The translations under genes and the position numbers were made by a program. The notes beneath the pieces were generated by a model. That model made no database searches. It was not told the DNA's origin and saw only the letters and a list, made by a program, of their open reading frames with translations. From Anaerolineales bacterium (lineage in GTDB: Bacteria > Chloroflexota > Anaerolineae > 4572-78 > J111): a stretch of DNA of 64,000 nt. Positions 42,790 to 51,935 of the stretch are shown piece after piece. The stretch is from the NCBI GenBank assembly GCA_015075405.1, contig JABTUK010000003.1, forward strand, positions 496,001-560,000, read 5' to 3'. The first letter of the stretch is position 1, and the number at the start of each line of letters is the position of its first letter.

Positions 42790-43584
42790 CTACCCTTTTA
42801 CCTGCTCCACTGCCATTTCGGGCACCCAGCCCTGCAAATCACCGGGCAGGCTGAGGCGCTGCCAGCCGGCCCGGCTTTCAATCAGGCTAACCTCCGCCCC
42901 GGCGTGTAGGGTAAATTCGACCAGGTACTGTTCAGACGTGCCTGGTCCACTGGTCACATCAATACTTTCGGCAACAATCACCGCCGCCGGGTAGTTTTGC
43001 TCACGGTAAGAACGATTGACCATAGAAATTACGCCGGCCAGCAAAAATATGCCCAACAGCCCAATCCCCAGGCCGCACCAGCGGCGCACTGCCGGTCGGA
43101 GCAGCGTCGCTACCGCCAATCCCCCCATGAGCAGCCACAACACCAGCGCCAACAGCATGGCTTCGCTCAAAGTCAGCCACTCTTCCGCCAGTTGGACCAG
43201 GTTGGCCAGGCCTTCATCGGCGGGCGCTTCTAACTTGTCTACGGTTTGAGCGCGAGCAATACTCAGATTAACGGCAATATCGCTGTCGCGAGGGTTAAGG
43301 CTCTGGGCGCGGCGATAATTGAGAATTGCCCGGCCCAAATCGCCCTGTTTGAAATAAGCATTGCCCAAGTTGTAATAAACCGCACTATGAGCCAGGCCCG
43401 ACTCAAGGATAGCTTCATAAATAGCCGCTGCTTCGGCGTAATTGCCGGCCTCGTATTCTTTGTTAGCCACCTCCATAGCATGGGTGGGGGTCACTGGCTC
43501 CTGAGCCAAGGCAACAAGGCAAACAAGCAGCCAACCGGCCAAAAGCATTACCCCTACTTTCAACCAATATCCTCTAAATTTCAT
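42790..43584 (-). CDS. batE: TPR protein with C-terminal SH3-like domain (BatE-type)
   Basis: 264 residues from ATG 43584 (an upstream in-frame ATG reads through a MITE-like repeat and is unlikely). Signal peptide LLAGWLLVCLVALAQE, then two to three TPRs (AMEVANKEYEAGNYAEAAAIYEAIL, SAVYYNLGNAYFKQGDLGRAI), two membrane helices (about 160-220), and a short SH3-like end (IDVTSGPGTSEQYLVEFTLHAGAEVSLIE). Matches BatE of the Bacteroides aerotolerance operon in order and position, as the last gene. Role in the Bat complex is not known precisely. Confidence 0.75.
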   Translation of the reverse strand: MKFRGYWLKVGVMLLAGWLLVCLVALAQEPVTPTHAMEVANKEYEAGNYAEAAAIYEAILESGLAHSAVYYNLGNAYFKQGDLGRAILNYRRAQSLNPRDSDIAVNLSIARAQTVDKLEAPADEGLANLVQLAEEWLTLSEAMLLALVLWLLMGGLAVATLLRPAVRRWCGLGIGLLGIFLLAGVISMVNRSYREQNYPAAVIVAESIDVTSGPGTSEQYLVEFTLHAGAEVSLIESRAGWQRLSLPGDLQGWVPEMAVEQVKG

Positions 43585-43593
43585 TCTTATTTC

Positions 43594-43713
43594 GTAACTG
43601 CTGAGCCATGTCATTTCGACCGCAGGGAGAAATCCCCGACACCTTACTTTTACATATTGCACCCTGGGGATTTCTCGACCTTCGGTCTCGAAATGACATG
43701 AATGTGAGTAGTA
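43594..43713. repeat. MITE-like element, full copy A1
   Basis: About 120 bp between batE and batD genes. Starts GTAACTGCTGAGCCATGTCATT and ends AATGACATGAATGTGAGTAG. Inside, GGAGAAATCCCC and GGGGATTTCTC pair; the centre is TTACTTTTACATATTGCACC. Near identical to 63286-63404. Confidence 0.8.
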
Positions 43714-43716
43714 AGC

Positions 43717-45507
43717 TCATTTCTTATTTCTTATTTCTAAATCTTTAAACGACTTTTCCAGATCGTTAATCAGCTTGTTCGTTTCGGCCAAAAAAGAGCC
43801 GACGGCAGCTTCACTGCCAGGGGCAAAACGGCCAATATCAATTTGGGCCAGCGCCTCCTGAACCCGCTCGATCAGGGCCGGGTTAAGCTGGGTAGTTTTG
43901 AGCAGGCTAACCAAACTATCATTGGTGAGGCCCGTCGTAGGCCGGCTCAATTTGTCGGATAGGTAGCCCAATAAAGCCCGGTGCGCGGCGGCATAACTGT
44001 CAACGCCACCTCGCTGCGCTTCGGCCAGAATTTTCTGAGCTGTCCGCCGGGCGTTCTGGCTGCGGGCGTAAGCGGCATTCGCCAACAAGTACTGCCGCCG
44101 GTTTTGCCACATCCAGAGGCCGCCGACCAACAGCACCGGCAAAACCCAGGCGCTCCAATAAAGCGGCTCGTTTAGTAAAGAGGTTTCTTCACCGTTCAGC
44201 ACCGCCGGCACTGGTTTGATGTGGCGAATATCGCCGGCTAGCAAGGCGACTTCCTGTTTGTTGGGGCCAACTGCGATCACCGGTGGAGGCAAATCCTCCC
44301 CTTTGCCGGGTTTAACCACAACCGGGATTGGCTGGCTGGCGATGGTGCGATATTGGCCTGCTTCGAGATCGAAATAGGTAAAGTTGATTGGAGGAAGGGT
44401 GTAACTGCCGGCCTGGCCGGGCACAATCAACCGCTCAAAGCGGCGGGTACCGTAGACCCGGTCACCCTGAACTTCGACGGTGCTTTGGGCTTGACTTTCA
44501 AAAACCCGCCAGTTGGGCAGTTCGGGCAGAGGCGGTTCAACCAGGGCCTCGATATTACCTGCGCCCTTTATTTCCACAATCAAGGTGATCGGTTCGTTAA
44601 CAACGGTTTCATTTTTGCTCAAACCGGCCCTAATTTCAAACTGGCCGACTGCGCCTTTAAAGTCAGCCGGCGCGCCATCGGGCAGCGACTGGACATCTAC
44701 GGTAATGGCTTCAGTTTCCAGCACAATATCCTGATAGGGGAAGTTGGGGATCACAATTTTAGCCGGGGAAATTGTCACCGGGCCAAGATTGGCCGGAAAG
44801 AGGGCCGTGCGAATTTCAGTCACCAGATAATCCCGCCCGCCCGCTTTCATATTGTAGGTGGGCTGGTTGACAATCGTCTGGCTCCAGAAGTTGGTAAACG
44901 AAGGCGGCTGGTAATCCGGCTGCCCAATAAACCCGGCCGCCTGGTACAGCTTGAAGGTGTAAGTGACCTGCTGCCCCAGGTAAGGTCGCAAATTGTCAAC
45001 ATCAGCCTCCACAAAAAAATCCTGACTACCCAGCGTCCCCGGCTCAACTACAGGAACTGTGGGCGTAGGCAGCGGCGCACTGCTCGTCACCACCCGGATG
45101 TCTATCGGCTCTGTCTGATATATTTGGCCGCTCAGGTTGATGGTAATCGGGCTAATCACCAACCCACCTTCTCGCAGCGGTTGCAGGGTATAAACAAAAA
45201 CACCCTGGGTGGTCAAGTCGCCATTAATAATACTGACCTGGGTTGAGGTGCTGCTGTTAACCACCACAAAATCGGCCAACTGCGACAAATCGGGATTGGG
45301 AATGTCCAAAAAATCCCCGGTCACGGTCACGGTCAGTATAAGCTGCTCTTTGGTAGACAGAATGGTGCGGTCTACCGTAGCCGTAATCGGCACCTGATCC
45401 TGGGCCAGGGCTAAGGGGGCCTGACTCCCCGAAAAGATCAGCCCAAACAAAAAAATCATTAAAACATGATACGTGATACGTGACACCTGACACCTGACAC
45501 CCGACAT
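43717..45507 (-). CDS. batD: BatD-like oxygen-tolerance membrane protein
   Basis: 596 residues (580 if started at ATG 45459; the extra 16 residues are encoded by GTGTCAG heptamers). Signal peptide, then several beta-sandwich domains of the BatD type (PITATVDRTILSTKEQLILTVTVTG, QDFFVEADVDNLRPYLGQQVTYTFKLYQ, GLSKNETVVNEPITLIVEIKG), a membrane helix near residue 450 (LYWSAWVLPVLLVGGLWMW) and a C-terminal cytoplasmic helical part. Known in Bacteroides as part of an operon for aerotolerance; probably an envelope scaffold for the MoxR/VWA machinery. Confidence 0.85.
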   Translation of the reverse strand: MSGVRCQVSRITYHVLMIFLFGLIFSGSQAPLALAQDQVPITATVDRTILSTKEQLILTVTVTGDFLDIPNPDLSQLADFVVVNSSTSTQVSIINGDLTTQGVFVYTLQPLREGGLVISPITINLSGQIYQTEPIDIRVVTSSAPLPTPTVPVVEPGTLGSQDFFVEADVDNLRPYLGQQVTYTFKLYQAAGFIGQPDYQPPSFTNFWSQTIVNQPTYNMKAGGRDYLVTEIRTALFPANLGPVTISPAKIVIPNFPYQDIVLETEAITVDVQSLPDGAPADFKGAVGQFEIRAGLSKNETVVNEPITLIVEIKGAGNIEALVEPPLPELPNWRVFESQAQSTVEVQGDRVYGTRRFERLIVPGQAGSYTLPPINFTYFDLEAGQYRTIASQPIPVVVKPGKGEDLPPPVIAVGPNKQEVALLAGDIRHIKPVPAVLNGEETSLLNEPLYWSAWVLPVLLVGGLWMWQNRRQYLLANAAYARSQNARRTAQKILAEAQRGGVDSYAAAHRALLGYLSDKLSRPTTGLTNDSLVSLLKTTQLNPALIERVQEALAQIDIGRFAPGSEAAVGSFLAETNKLINDLEKSFKDLEIRNKK

Positions 45508-45510
45508 CAG

Positions 45511-46329
45511 TTACCAATCCTGGGCAGGTAACGGTTTAGGCGCGCCGCCAAAGCCGCCCTCACTGCTGCCATCGCCATAGATTTCATTGAGCCGTTCTTG
45601 CAGCGTTTGGCTATTTTGCCCCAGAGCATCCAGCAACTGCTGGGCCTCTTCGGGCGAAAGTTCCGTGCCATTGCCGGATTGCTGCTGCTCTTCGGGCTGC
45701 GAACCGCCGCCGGACGGGGACTCATTCTGATCCTCTTGATTTTGATTGCCGCCACCCTGCTGCTGCTGGTCGCCTTGCTGGCCGCCTTGCTGCTGTTGCT
45801 GCTGCTGGCCTTGACCCCCACCCTGCTGCTGTTGTTGGTCGCCCTGACCCTGCCCTTGCTGCTGCTGTTGTTGCTGCTGTTGTTGCTGTTGTTGCTGTTG
45901 TTGCAGCATTTGTTGGGCTAATTCCAGGTTATGCTTGGCATCCATGTCATCGGGGCGTAACCGCAGCGCTTCCTTATAGGCTTCTATGGCCGCCTCCCAC
46001 TCTTCCATTTTGAAGAAACTGTTGCCCAGGTTGTAATTTCCCTGTTGAGCCAGTTCTGACTCGGCAGCGCGCAGGGATTGCTGAGTTTGGGCAATCGCCG
46101 CCTCAAAATCCTCTTTACGATGGAAGGCGTTGCCGGCATTGTAATACGGTTCGGCCAGGTCCGGGTCTTCACGCTCGGCAGCGGTGTAATTCTTGAGCGC
46201 CTCATCATAATTTTCCGCCGCGTATTCTTCATTCCCCTGCTGGTTGTACCCGGCCGCCGAGGGCCCACAGGCCGAAAGCACCGCCGCCACCACCAGTAAT
46301 ATTATAAGATAGCTATATTTCACAGACAA
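45511..46329 (-). CDS. batC: TPR lipoprotein with poly-Gln region (BatC-type)
   Basis: 272 residues. Lipobox V-L-S-A-C (Cys21). Three TPRs (residues 30-140: YNQQGNEEYAAENYDEALK, EPYYNAGNAFHRKEDFEAAI, GNYNLGNSFFKMEEWEAAIE), then a glutamine/glycine tract of about 75 residues including a run of 16 glutamines (CAG/CAA codons, 45850-45910), then a short helical end. Gln-rich tails are known in BatC-like proteins, though rarely this long. Four bases from the batD start. Confidence 0.82.
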   Translation of the reverse strand: MSVKYSYLIILLVVAAVLSACGPSAAGYNQQGNEEYAAENYDEALKNYTAAEREDPDLAEPYYNAGNAFHRKEDFEAAIAQTQQSLRAAESELAQQGNYNLGNSFFKMEEWEAAIEAYKEALRLRPDDMDAKHNLELAQQMLQQQQQQQQQQQQQQQQGQGQGDQQQQQGGGQGQQQQQQQGGQQGDQQQQGGGNQNQEDQNESPSGGGSQPEEQQQSGNGTELSPEEAQQLLDALGQNSQTLQERLNEIYGDGSSEGGFGGAPKPLPAQDW

Positions 46330-46349
46330 CTCCTTAAACGTTTAACCTG

Positions 46350-47408
46350 CTAACGTTTAACATTCAACACCCCACCAGGTACTGTTTCCGGCTTGGCGGC
46401 TTTTTGGCTGGCCCGGTCGGGAATGAGTTCGCTGATAATGAGGGCCAAAACCGCTAACCCCAAAAACCACTGAAAGCGTTCGATGCCGCGCGTTTCAAAG
46501 CGGCTTTCCAATTCGCCTTTTTGCAGCTCGCTGATGGCATCAGCCACAAAACCAACCTCGCGCCCATCGGCGGAAGCGCGGAAGTAGCGCCCGTTGGTAG
46601 CCAGGGCAATTTGCTGCAAGGTTGTCTCATCCAGGCGAGTCAAGACTGTCTCACCCTGGCGGTCCTTTTTGTAGCCGGTTAACGTGCCCAGTTCGTCATA
46701 TTCGGGGATCGGCTCTCCTTCGGGCGAACCAAAGCCGATGGCGTAAACAACAATACCCTCGTTGGCCGCTTCCTGAGCGACCTCGGCCACCTCGTCGCCA
46801 AATTCGGTCGCCTCGCCGTCGGTGAGTAAAATGATGACTTTCTGGCTAGCTCGCTCCTCGTTGAAACCGTTCATCGCCATTTTGAGCGCATCGGCCAGGT
46901 TGGTGCTGGTCCGCGAAATCATGCCCGGATGGGCTGCCTCCAGGAAAAAACGGGCCGTAGAAAAATCGGCGGTGAGCGGAAACTGGATATAAGCCGCGCC
47001 GGCAAAAACCACCAAACCGATCTCATTCCCTTCCAGCCGGTCCATCAACTCCGAAATTTCCAGCTTGGCTCGGGCCAGGCGATTGGGTTTGAGGTCTTCA
47101 GCCAGCATACTCTGGGACACGTCCAGGGCCACCATAATTTCGACCCCGCGCCGTTCCACCACCTCCACCTGCGCGCCCCAGCGAGGCCGGGCCAGGGCCA
47201 CAATCACCAGGGCCAGGGCCACAAACCACAGCCGGACTTGCCAGCGGCGGCCCGACCAGTTGACGGTGGCGCTTAAGCGGGCAATCAACTGCGGTGCGCC
47301 CAGGCGATGCAAAGCCGCCTGTTTGCGCTTGCTCAAGTAAAACAGCAGCAGCGCCAGCAGCAACAGCGGCCCAAAACAGATTAAATAAAGAGGTTCAGCA
47401 AAGTCCAT
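46350..47408 (-). CDS. batB: VWA-domain membrane protein (BatB-type)
   Basis: 352 residues. Two N-terminal helices, then a von Willebrand A domain with a full metal site: V-A-L-D-V-S-Q-S-M (DxSxS), SRTSTNLADAL (Thr) and LLTDGEATEFG (Asp), and a C-terminal membrane helix near residue 320. It binds a divalent cation and a protein partner, and works with the MoxR ATPase of the same operon. Paralogue of the next gene upstream. Confidence 0.88.
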   Translation of the reverse strand: MDFAEPLYLICFGPLLLLALLLFYLSKRKQAALHRLGAPQLIARLSATVNWSGRRWQVRLWFVALALVIVALARPRWGAQVEVVERRGVEIMVALDVSQSMLAEDLKPNRLARAKLEISELMDRLEGNEIGLVVFAGAAYIQFPLTADFSTARFFLEAAHPGMISRTSTNLADALKMAMNGFNEERASQKVIILLTDGEATEFGDEVAEVAQEAANEGIVVYAIGFGSPEGEPIPEYDELGTLTGYKKDRQGETVLTRLDETTLQQIALATNGRYFRASADGREVGFVADAISELQKGELESRFETRGIERFQWFLGLAVLALIISELIPDRASQKAAKPETVPGGVLNVKR

Positions 47409-47417
47409 AGTGAGTCA

Positions 47418-47485
47418 GCGAATGGCGAATGAGCGAATGGCGAATAACGAAATCTTTAGTTCGCCATTCGCCCATTCATCATTCC
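47418..47485. repeat. Inverted GCGAATG heptamer hairpin
   Basis: Left arm GCGAATGGCGAATGAGCGAA-type units (47418-47451), right arm TTCGCCATTCGCCCATTC-type (47460-47485). Fills the gap between the batA stop and the batB start. Confidence 0.8.
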
Positions 47486-48481
47486 TTACGGTATTGTCCT
47501 AAATAGTGTCCGGCGGAGCAATATTTCCAGGGCTAGAATGAGGGCTGCCGGCAAAATAAACCAGACGGCCAACTCGCGGTAGCGAGTAAAAGTGCGCACT
47601 TCAACCTGGGAACGCTCCAACTCGTTAATGGTATCATAAATTTCCTGCAAGCCCTCGCCATCTTCGGCCCGGAAGTAAAGCCCGCCGGTAATATCGGCGA
47701 TTTGGCGCAGGGTTTCTTCATCAATTTCAGAATCACGGTACTCTACCCGGCCATCGGGAAAAGGCAGAGCCGCCGGCCCAGGCCGGGCCGCGCCGATGGT
47801 ATAGACCCGAATATCCAGAGCTTTGGCAATTTGCGCCGCCGTAATCGGGTCCACCTGGCCGGAGTTATTGGCCCCGTCCGTTAGCAGGACAATCACCCGG
47901 CTGTCAGCTTTGGAGTCGCGCAGCATATTGGCCCCATTAGCCAGACCCAGGCCAATGGCTGTACCGCTGTCAAGGCCAATATCCCAGGAAACCTGCGTCT
48001 CGTCGAGCACCCGTTGGACCACTTTATAATCAAGGGTCGGCGGCACCTGGCTAAAGGCTTCGCTGGCAAAAATAACAAAGCCAACCCGGTCGTACTTGCG
48101 CTGCTGGATAAAATCGTTAATCACCCGCTTGGCCGCGCCCAGACGATTGGGGTCAAAATCCAGGGCGGCCATACTGCCGGAAATATCCAGCACGATGACA
48201 ATATCAATCCCTTCACCGGTGATGATTTCACGGGCGCTGCCGGCTTGAGGTCGGGCCAGGGCGATAATCAGCAGGGCCAGGCCAATCAGTCGCAGAACGG
48301 GCAAAATCACCCGGCCCCGCTCCCGCAGCGAAGGCCCAAGCTGAGCCGCCAGGCGCAAATCGGAATATTGCAGGGCCGCGGGCTGGCGGCGGGTGCGGGG
48401 TAAAAACGGCAGCAGCGCCAACCCAAGCGGGACCAGCAGCAGCAACAATAGCCAGGGCGAGGCAAAATGGAGGGTGGTCAT
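47486..48481 (-). CDS. batA: VWA-domain membrane protein (BatA-type)
   Basis: 331 residues. Two N-terminal helices, then a VWA domain with V-L-D-I-S-G-S-M (metal site), DSGTAIGLGL and LLTDGANNSGQVDP, and a C-terminal helix. Overlaps the DUF4381-like gene by four bases (ATGA type), so the two are translation-coupled. Expected to act with the MoxR ATPase in assembling or remodelling envelope proteins. Confidence 0.88.
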   Translation of the reverse strand: MTTLHFASPWLLLLLLVPLGLALLPFLPRTRRQPAALQYSDLRLAAQLGPSLRERGRVILPVLRLIGLALLIIALARPQAGSAREIITGEGIDIVIVLDISGSMAALDFDPNRLGAAKRVINDFIQQRKYDRVGFVIFASEAFSQVPPTLDYKVVQRVLDETQVSWDIGLDSGTAIGLGLANGANMLRDSKADSRVIVLLTDGANNSGQVDPITAAQIAKALDIRVYTIGAARPGPAALPFPDGRVEYRDSEIDEETLRQIADITGGLYFRAEDGEGLQEIYDTINELERSQVEVRTFTRYRELAVWFILPAALILALEILLRRTLFRTIP

Positions 48482-49557
48482 GACATCCCTGCCGTTTCCG
48501 GCGCAGCCGCTTCCTCGGTCGCTACAACAATCTGGGGAGTGGTAATCTGCACCACCTTGCGGGCGCGATTGACCAGGTCCCTGACATTATCAGCGTGAGG
48601 CACATAACGGGCAAATTTAACCAGATCACTTTCGGCAAAGATATCCATAAACTCGACTGCATCCTCAGCCCGCGCGGGCGAGCGGCGAAAGGCGCTGCGT
48701 AACTCCACACTGGTTTGCTCCAGGGCGGGAATTTGATAGCGTCCCTCGATATAACGGCGCAAGCACAAGTCAACCAGGGAGTAATGCTGTTTGATTTGCT
48801 GGTGAGCGGGCAAATTCAACGCCTCGATCCGGTCCAGTTCGGCCAGGGCAATTATCTCCGGCGGACGGGTGTCCATAAAAGGAACAGGGGCCAACTCCAG
48901 GACGGCGCGTTTGCGGCGGCGGTCATACAACCACAAAATCAGGCCGGCCAACAGGCCCAGGACCAGGATACTCAGCAGCACCCCGGCCACAATCCAGGGC
49001 CACAGCGGCGGCAGCGGCAGATCAGCCTGGGGTTTCAAATCGCGCAGGGTAGTGTCATCGGTCAAGACGCTGGTGATGGTCAGTTGAATGACCGGTGTGC
49101 CCAACTCTTCACTTGAGCCGTCTGCTTTCTGGTGTGTCACTATCAGCCTGGACGTTTGGTACTGCCCCGGCTCAAAAAGCGTCACCACAATATCTTTGCC
49201 GGTGGTAGCGGTACCATCGTTGTTGTCCACCGTTTCCGGCTCGGTCTGCTGGACCACTTCAAATTCTCCCCACTGCTCCGGCACTATTGGCAGCGCCACC
49301 TGCGAGTCAAGCGGGTGGGTTACTTCCAGGCGCAGGGTCACGTGGTCGCCAACGGTGAGCGATTGATCTTCGGGAGCTTTGAGGAAAAATTCGGCGTTGG
49401 CATCCTGGGGAGATTGGGCCGCGGCGGGAAGGGCGAGACAGAAGAGGAGTAAAGCGTAAAGCGGAAAACGTAAAGCGTGGTGCGTGACACGTGATACGTG
49501 AGGCGTGAGGCGTGAGATATGGGTTAAGCTTGAAAGCTGCGTTTTTAGAAGGTTCAT
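48478..49557 (-). CDS. DUF4381/BatD-related membrane protein of the Bat operon
   Basis: 359 residues. A signal region is followed by an extracytoplasmic beta domain (FFLKAPEDQSLTVGDHVTLRLEVTH), one membrane helix (about 188-212, LWPWIVAGVLLSILVLGLLAG) and a cytoplasmic helical domain (PEIIALAELDRIEALNLPAHQQIKQHYSLVDLCLRRYIEG-type) similar to DUF4381 proteins of MoxR operons. Odd: the first 30 residues (SLTHISRLTPHVSRVTHHALRF) are encoded by heptamer repeats (49443-49530), so a repeat forms the front of the signal peptide; the true start could be downstream. Confidence 0.78.
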   Translation of the reverse strand: MNLLKTQLSSLTHISRLTPHVSRVTHHALRFPLYALLLFCLALPAAAQSPQDANAEFFLKAPEDQSLTVGDHVTLRLEVTHPLDSQVALPIVPEQWGEFEVVQQTEPETVDNNDGTATTGKDIVVTLFEPGQYQTSRLIVTHQKADGSSEELGTPVIQLTITSVLTDDTTLRDLKPQADLPLPPLWPWIVAGVLLSILVLGLLAGLILWLYDRRRKRAVLELAPVPFMDTRPPEIIALAELDRIEALNLPAHQQIKQHYSLVDLCLRRYIEGRYQIPALEQTSVELRSAFRRSPARAEDAVEFMDIFAESDLVKFARYVPHADNVRDLVNRARKVVQITTPQIVVATEEAAAPETAGMS

Positions 49558-49628
49558 CGTTAAAGAAAAAACTCAGTATTACAGCGGTCAGCGGTCTGCC
49601 CTGAGCTTGTCGAATGGGTCGGCGGTCG

Positions 49629-50516
49629 TTATCGTCGCAAGCGCCGGGCGCGGCGTTCAAAAAATCGGGTCAAGGGGGTAACATACTCGGCATCGGTCGA
49701 AATGTCAATCCGGTCTACTTTAGCCTTACGAAAAACACGGTCGCGGGCCGTTTTTAATTCATTCACCCGCTCGATAAAAGCCTGCCGCCATTGGCGGCTG
49801 CCGGTATCCACCCAACGGACCTGACCGGTTTCGGCGTCTTCCAGGGCCAGCAGTCCGACATTGGGCAGTTCGTGCTCGCGGGGGTCGCTCAGGGTTACGG
49901 CAATCACATCGTGGCGACGGTTGCTAAATTGCAAGGCGGCGCGGTAGCTGTCGGGCGGAGTCAAAAAATCGGAAATGAGAAAGAGGATACTGCGCCGTTT
50001 GAGCAGGTTATTAATCGTATCCAGGCCCAGTTTCAAATTGGTCCCATGGCCCACCGGCTCAAACGCCAGCAAATCCCGAATGAGCCGCAGCACGTGGCGG
50101 CGGCCTTTGCGCGGCGGAATAAAGAGTTCAACCCGGTCGGTAAAGATGAGCACCCCCACCTTATCATTATTGCTGATGGCCGAAAAAGCCAGCACTGCCG
50201 CCAGTTCCGCCGCAATCTCCTGCTTGAAGCGATTCACCGTGGCAAACTTGCCGGAGGCGCTGGCATCTACCAGCAGCATCACGGTCAGCTCCCGCTCCTC
50301 GACAAAGCGTTTGACAAACGGCTCGCCGGTGCGGGCGGTTACATTCCAGTCAATCGTGCGTACTTCGTCGCCGGGCTGGTAAGGGCGGACCTCGTCAAAC
50401 TCCATGCCGCGCCCCTTGAAAATGGCGTGGTACTCCCCGGCAAAACTGTCGTTAACCAGGTGCCGGGTGCGAATTTCAATCCGGCGAATTTTTTTGATGA
50501 GTTCAGGAGATAGCAT
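49629..50516 (-). CDS. DUF58-family protein of the MoxR/Bat operon
   Basis: 295 residues from ATG 50516; a longer frame upstream only translates the GCGAATA repeat. Typical features: GRGMEFDEVRPYQPGDEVRTIDWNVTAR (DUF58 signature), then a VWA-like fold LLVDASASGKF, and LFLISDFLTP. No membrane segment. DUF58 proteins accompany MoxR AAA ATPases almost universally and are thought to connect them to their targets. The C-terminus is basic (FFERRARRLRR). Confidence 0.88.
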   Translation of the reverse strand: MLSPELIKKIRRIEIRTRHLVNDSFAGEYHAIFKGRGMEFDEVRPYQPGDEVRTIDWNVTARTGEPFVKRFVEERELTVMLLVDASASGKFATVNRFKQEIAAELAAVLAFSAISNNDKVGVLIFTDRVELFIPPRKGRRHVLRLIRDLLAFEPVGHGTNLKLGLDTINNLLKRRSILFLISDFLTPPDSYRAALQFSNRRHDVIAVTLSDPREHELPNVGLLALEDAETGQVRWVDTGSRQWRQAFIERVNELKTARDRVFRKAKVDRIDISTDAEYVTPLTRFFERRARRLRR

Positions 50517-50596
50517 AATGAATAAGCGAATAAGCGAATAGGCGAATGGGCGAATAAGAAGCTGAGTCATTCGCTCATTCGCCATTCGCCATTCCA
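50517..50596. repeat. Inverted GCGAATA heptamer hairpin
   Basis: AAGCGAATAAGCGAATAGGC-type units followed by inverted ATTCGCTCATTCGCCATTCG units; fills the whole gap between the moxR stop and the DUF58 start. Confidence 0.8.
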
Positions 50597-51589
50597 TTAC
50601 GGGACTTCAATCTGGTCTAAAATTCTCTGGACGATTTCGGCGCTGGTGATTTCTTCGGCTTCGGCCTCGTAGCTGATAACCACCCGATGGCGCAGCACAT
50701 CGGGCGCGATTTGCTTGATATCTTCCGGGGTCACAAAGCCGCGCCCTTTCAAAAAGGCGTGAGCGCGGGCAGCCATAATCAGATAGATGGTGGCGCGCGG
50801 CGATGCGCCAAAGGCAATCAACGGCTGTAGGCCGGTCAAGCCGTTTTCGCCGGGCTGGCGGGTGGCAAAGATGAGATCAAGCACATACTCTTTGATTTTC
50901 TCATCCACGTAAATCTGGCGGACTACCTCACGGGCGTGCAGCAGGTCAGCCGGTTGAATAACCGGCCTGACTTCCGGCAACTTAACTCCGGTCATACGGT
51001 CCATAATCAGCCGTTCCTCGGCCCGACTGGGGTAGTTAACCACCACTTTGAGCATAAAACGGTCTACCTGGGCTTCGGGCAGAGGATAGGTCCCTTCCTG
51101 CTCGATGGGGTTTTGGGTGGCCATGACCAAAAACGGCTCTTCCAAGTGGTAAGTCTCGTCGCCAATTGTAACCTGGCGCTCTTGCATGGCTTCCAGCAGG
51201 GCGCTCTGGACTTTGGCCGGGGCGCGGTTGATTTCGTCGGCCAGAATAAAATTGGCAAAAATGGGGCCGCGATGGGAGGTAAATTCATTGGTGCGCGGGT
51301 TATATATTTCCGTGCCGATTAAGTCGGCGGGTAGCAAATCGGGGGTAAACTGGATGCGCTGAAATTGGGCCTGGACAGTTTGGGCCAGGGTTTTGATGGC
51401 CAGGGTTTTGGCCAGGCCCGGCACACCTTCGAGCAAAATGTGGCCGTCGGCCAGCAGGGCAATCAACAAGCGTTCAATCAGTTTTTCTTGCCCCACCATC
51501 ACCTGGTTGACTTCGGCCAGCAGGTCTTGCAAAAACACGGCCTCGTGCGCGACAGCTTCGTTAAGCTCGCGGATGGTTTTCATTTCCAT
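50597..51589 (-). CDS. moxR: MoxR-family AAA+ ATPase
   Basis: 330 residues from ATG 51589 (MEMKTIREL); in-frame ATGs also at 51583 and 51634. Walker A G-V-P-G-L-A-K-T, Walker B F-I-L-A-D-E-I-N-R-A-P, sensor 1 ATQNPIEQEGTYPLPEAQVDRF and the arginine-rich C-terminal lid, all as in MoxR. First gene of an eight-gene minus-strand operon (moxR, DUF58, DUF4381-like, batA, batB, batC, batD, batE). It uses ATP to insert cofactors or metal ions or to remodel VWA-protein clients. Confidence 0.92.
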   Translation of the reverse strand: MEMKTIRELNEAVAHEAVFLQDLLAEVNQVMVGQEKLIERLLIALLADGHILLEGVPGLAKTLAIKTLAQTVQAQFQRIQFTPDLLPADLIGTEIYNPRTNEFTSHRGPIFANFILADEINRAPAKVQSALLEAMQERQVTIGDETYHLEEPFLVMATQNPIEQEGTYPLPEAQVDRFMLKVVVNYPSRAEERLIMDRMTGVKLPEVRPVIQPADLLHAREVVRQIYVDEKIKEYVLDLIFATRQPGENGLTGLQPLIAFGASPRATIYLIMAARAHAFLKGRGFVTPEDIKQIAPDVLRHRVVISYEAEAEEITSAEIVQRILDQIEVP

Positions 51590-51752
51590 ATATTGTTTGG
51601 GAGCCTCCGGCTGATGGATTGAGAAACAGGTCAAAAAAAAGATTAGTTGGCCTCACGCGCAACCAATCTTTTGACAACGATGGTATTTTAATCAAAGATG
51701 CAGATTTTTTCAAGCGTTTGCCGTTGTTTCTAATCGAACTCTAATCTTTTTC

Positions 51753-51859
51753 ACTACTCAGACGTCATTGCGAGCGAAGCGAAGCAATCCCCACGTTGCA
51801 ATACGGAGATTGCTTCGTCGCAAAAACACTCCTCGCAATGACATAGGCTGAGTAGTTAC
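51753..51859. repeat. MITE-like element, TCATTGCGAG type (B1)
   Basis: Starts ACTACTCAGACGTCATTGCG and ends CGCAATGACATAGGCTGAGTAGT. GCAATCCCC/GGAGATTGC arms inside. It shares the outer ACTACTCAG/CTGAGTAGT with the TCATTTCGA-type copies. The rest of the 51590-51935 gap is A/T-rich and empty. Confidence 0.75.
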
Positions 51860-51935
51860 TCTTTTTCAAAGTTGCAATTTTACCCTGGAACGTGTAAACT
51901 AAAATCAGTTTTATTCAAGAAAAGGGCAGATGAAG

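Noticed and set aside
43246..43701. 151-codon plus-strand frame across the batE start
   Set aside because: Antisense to batE and reads through a palindromic repeat; no motif.
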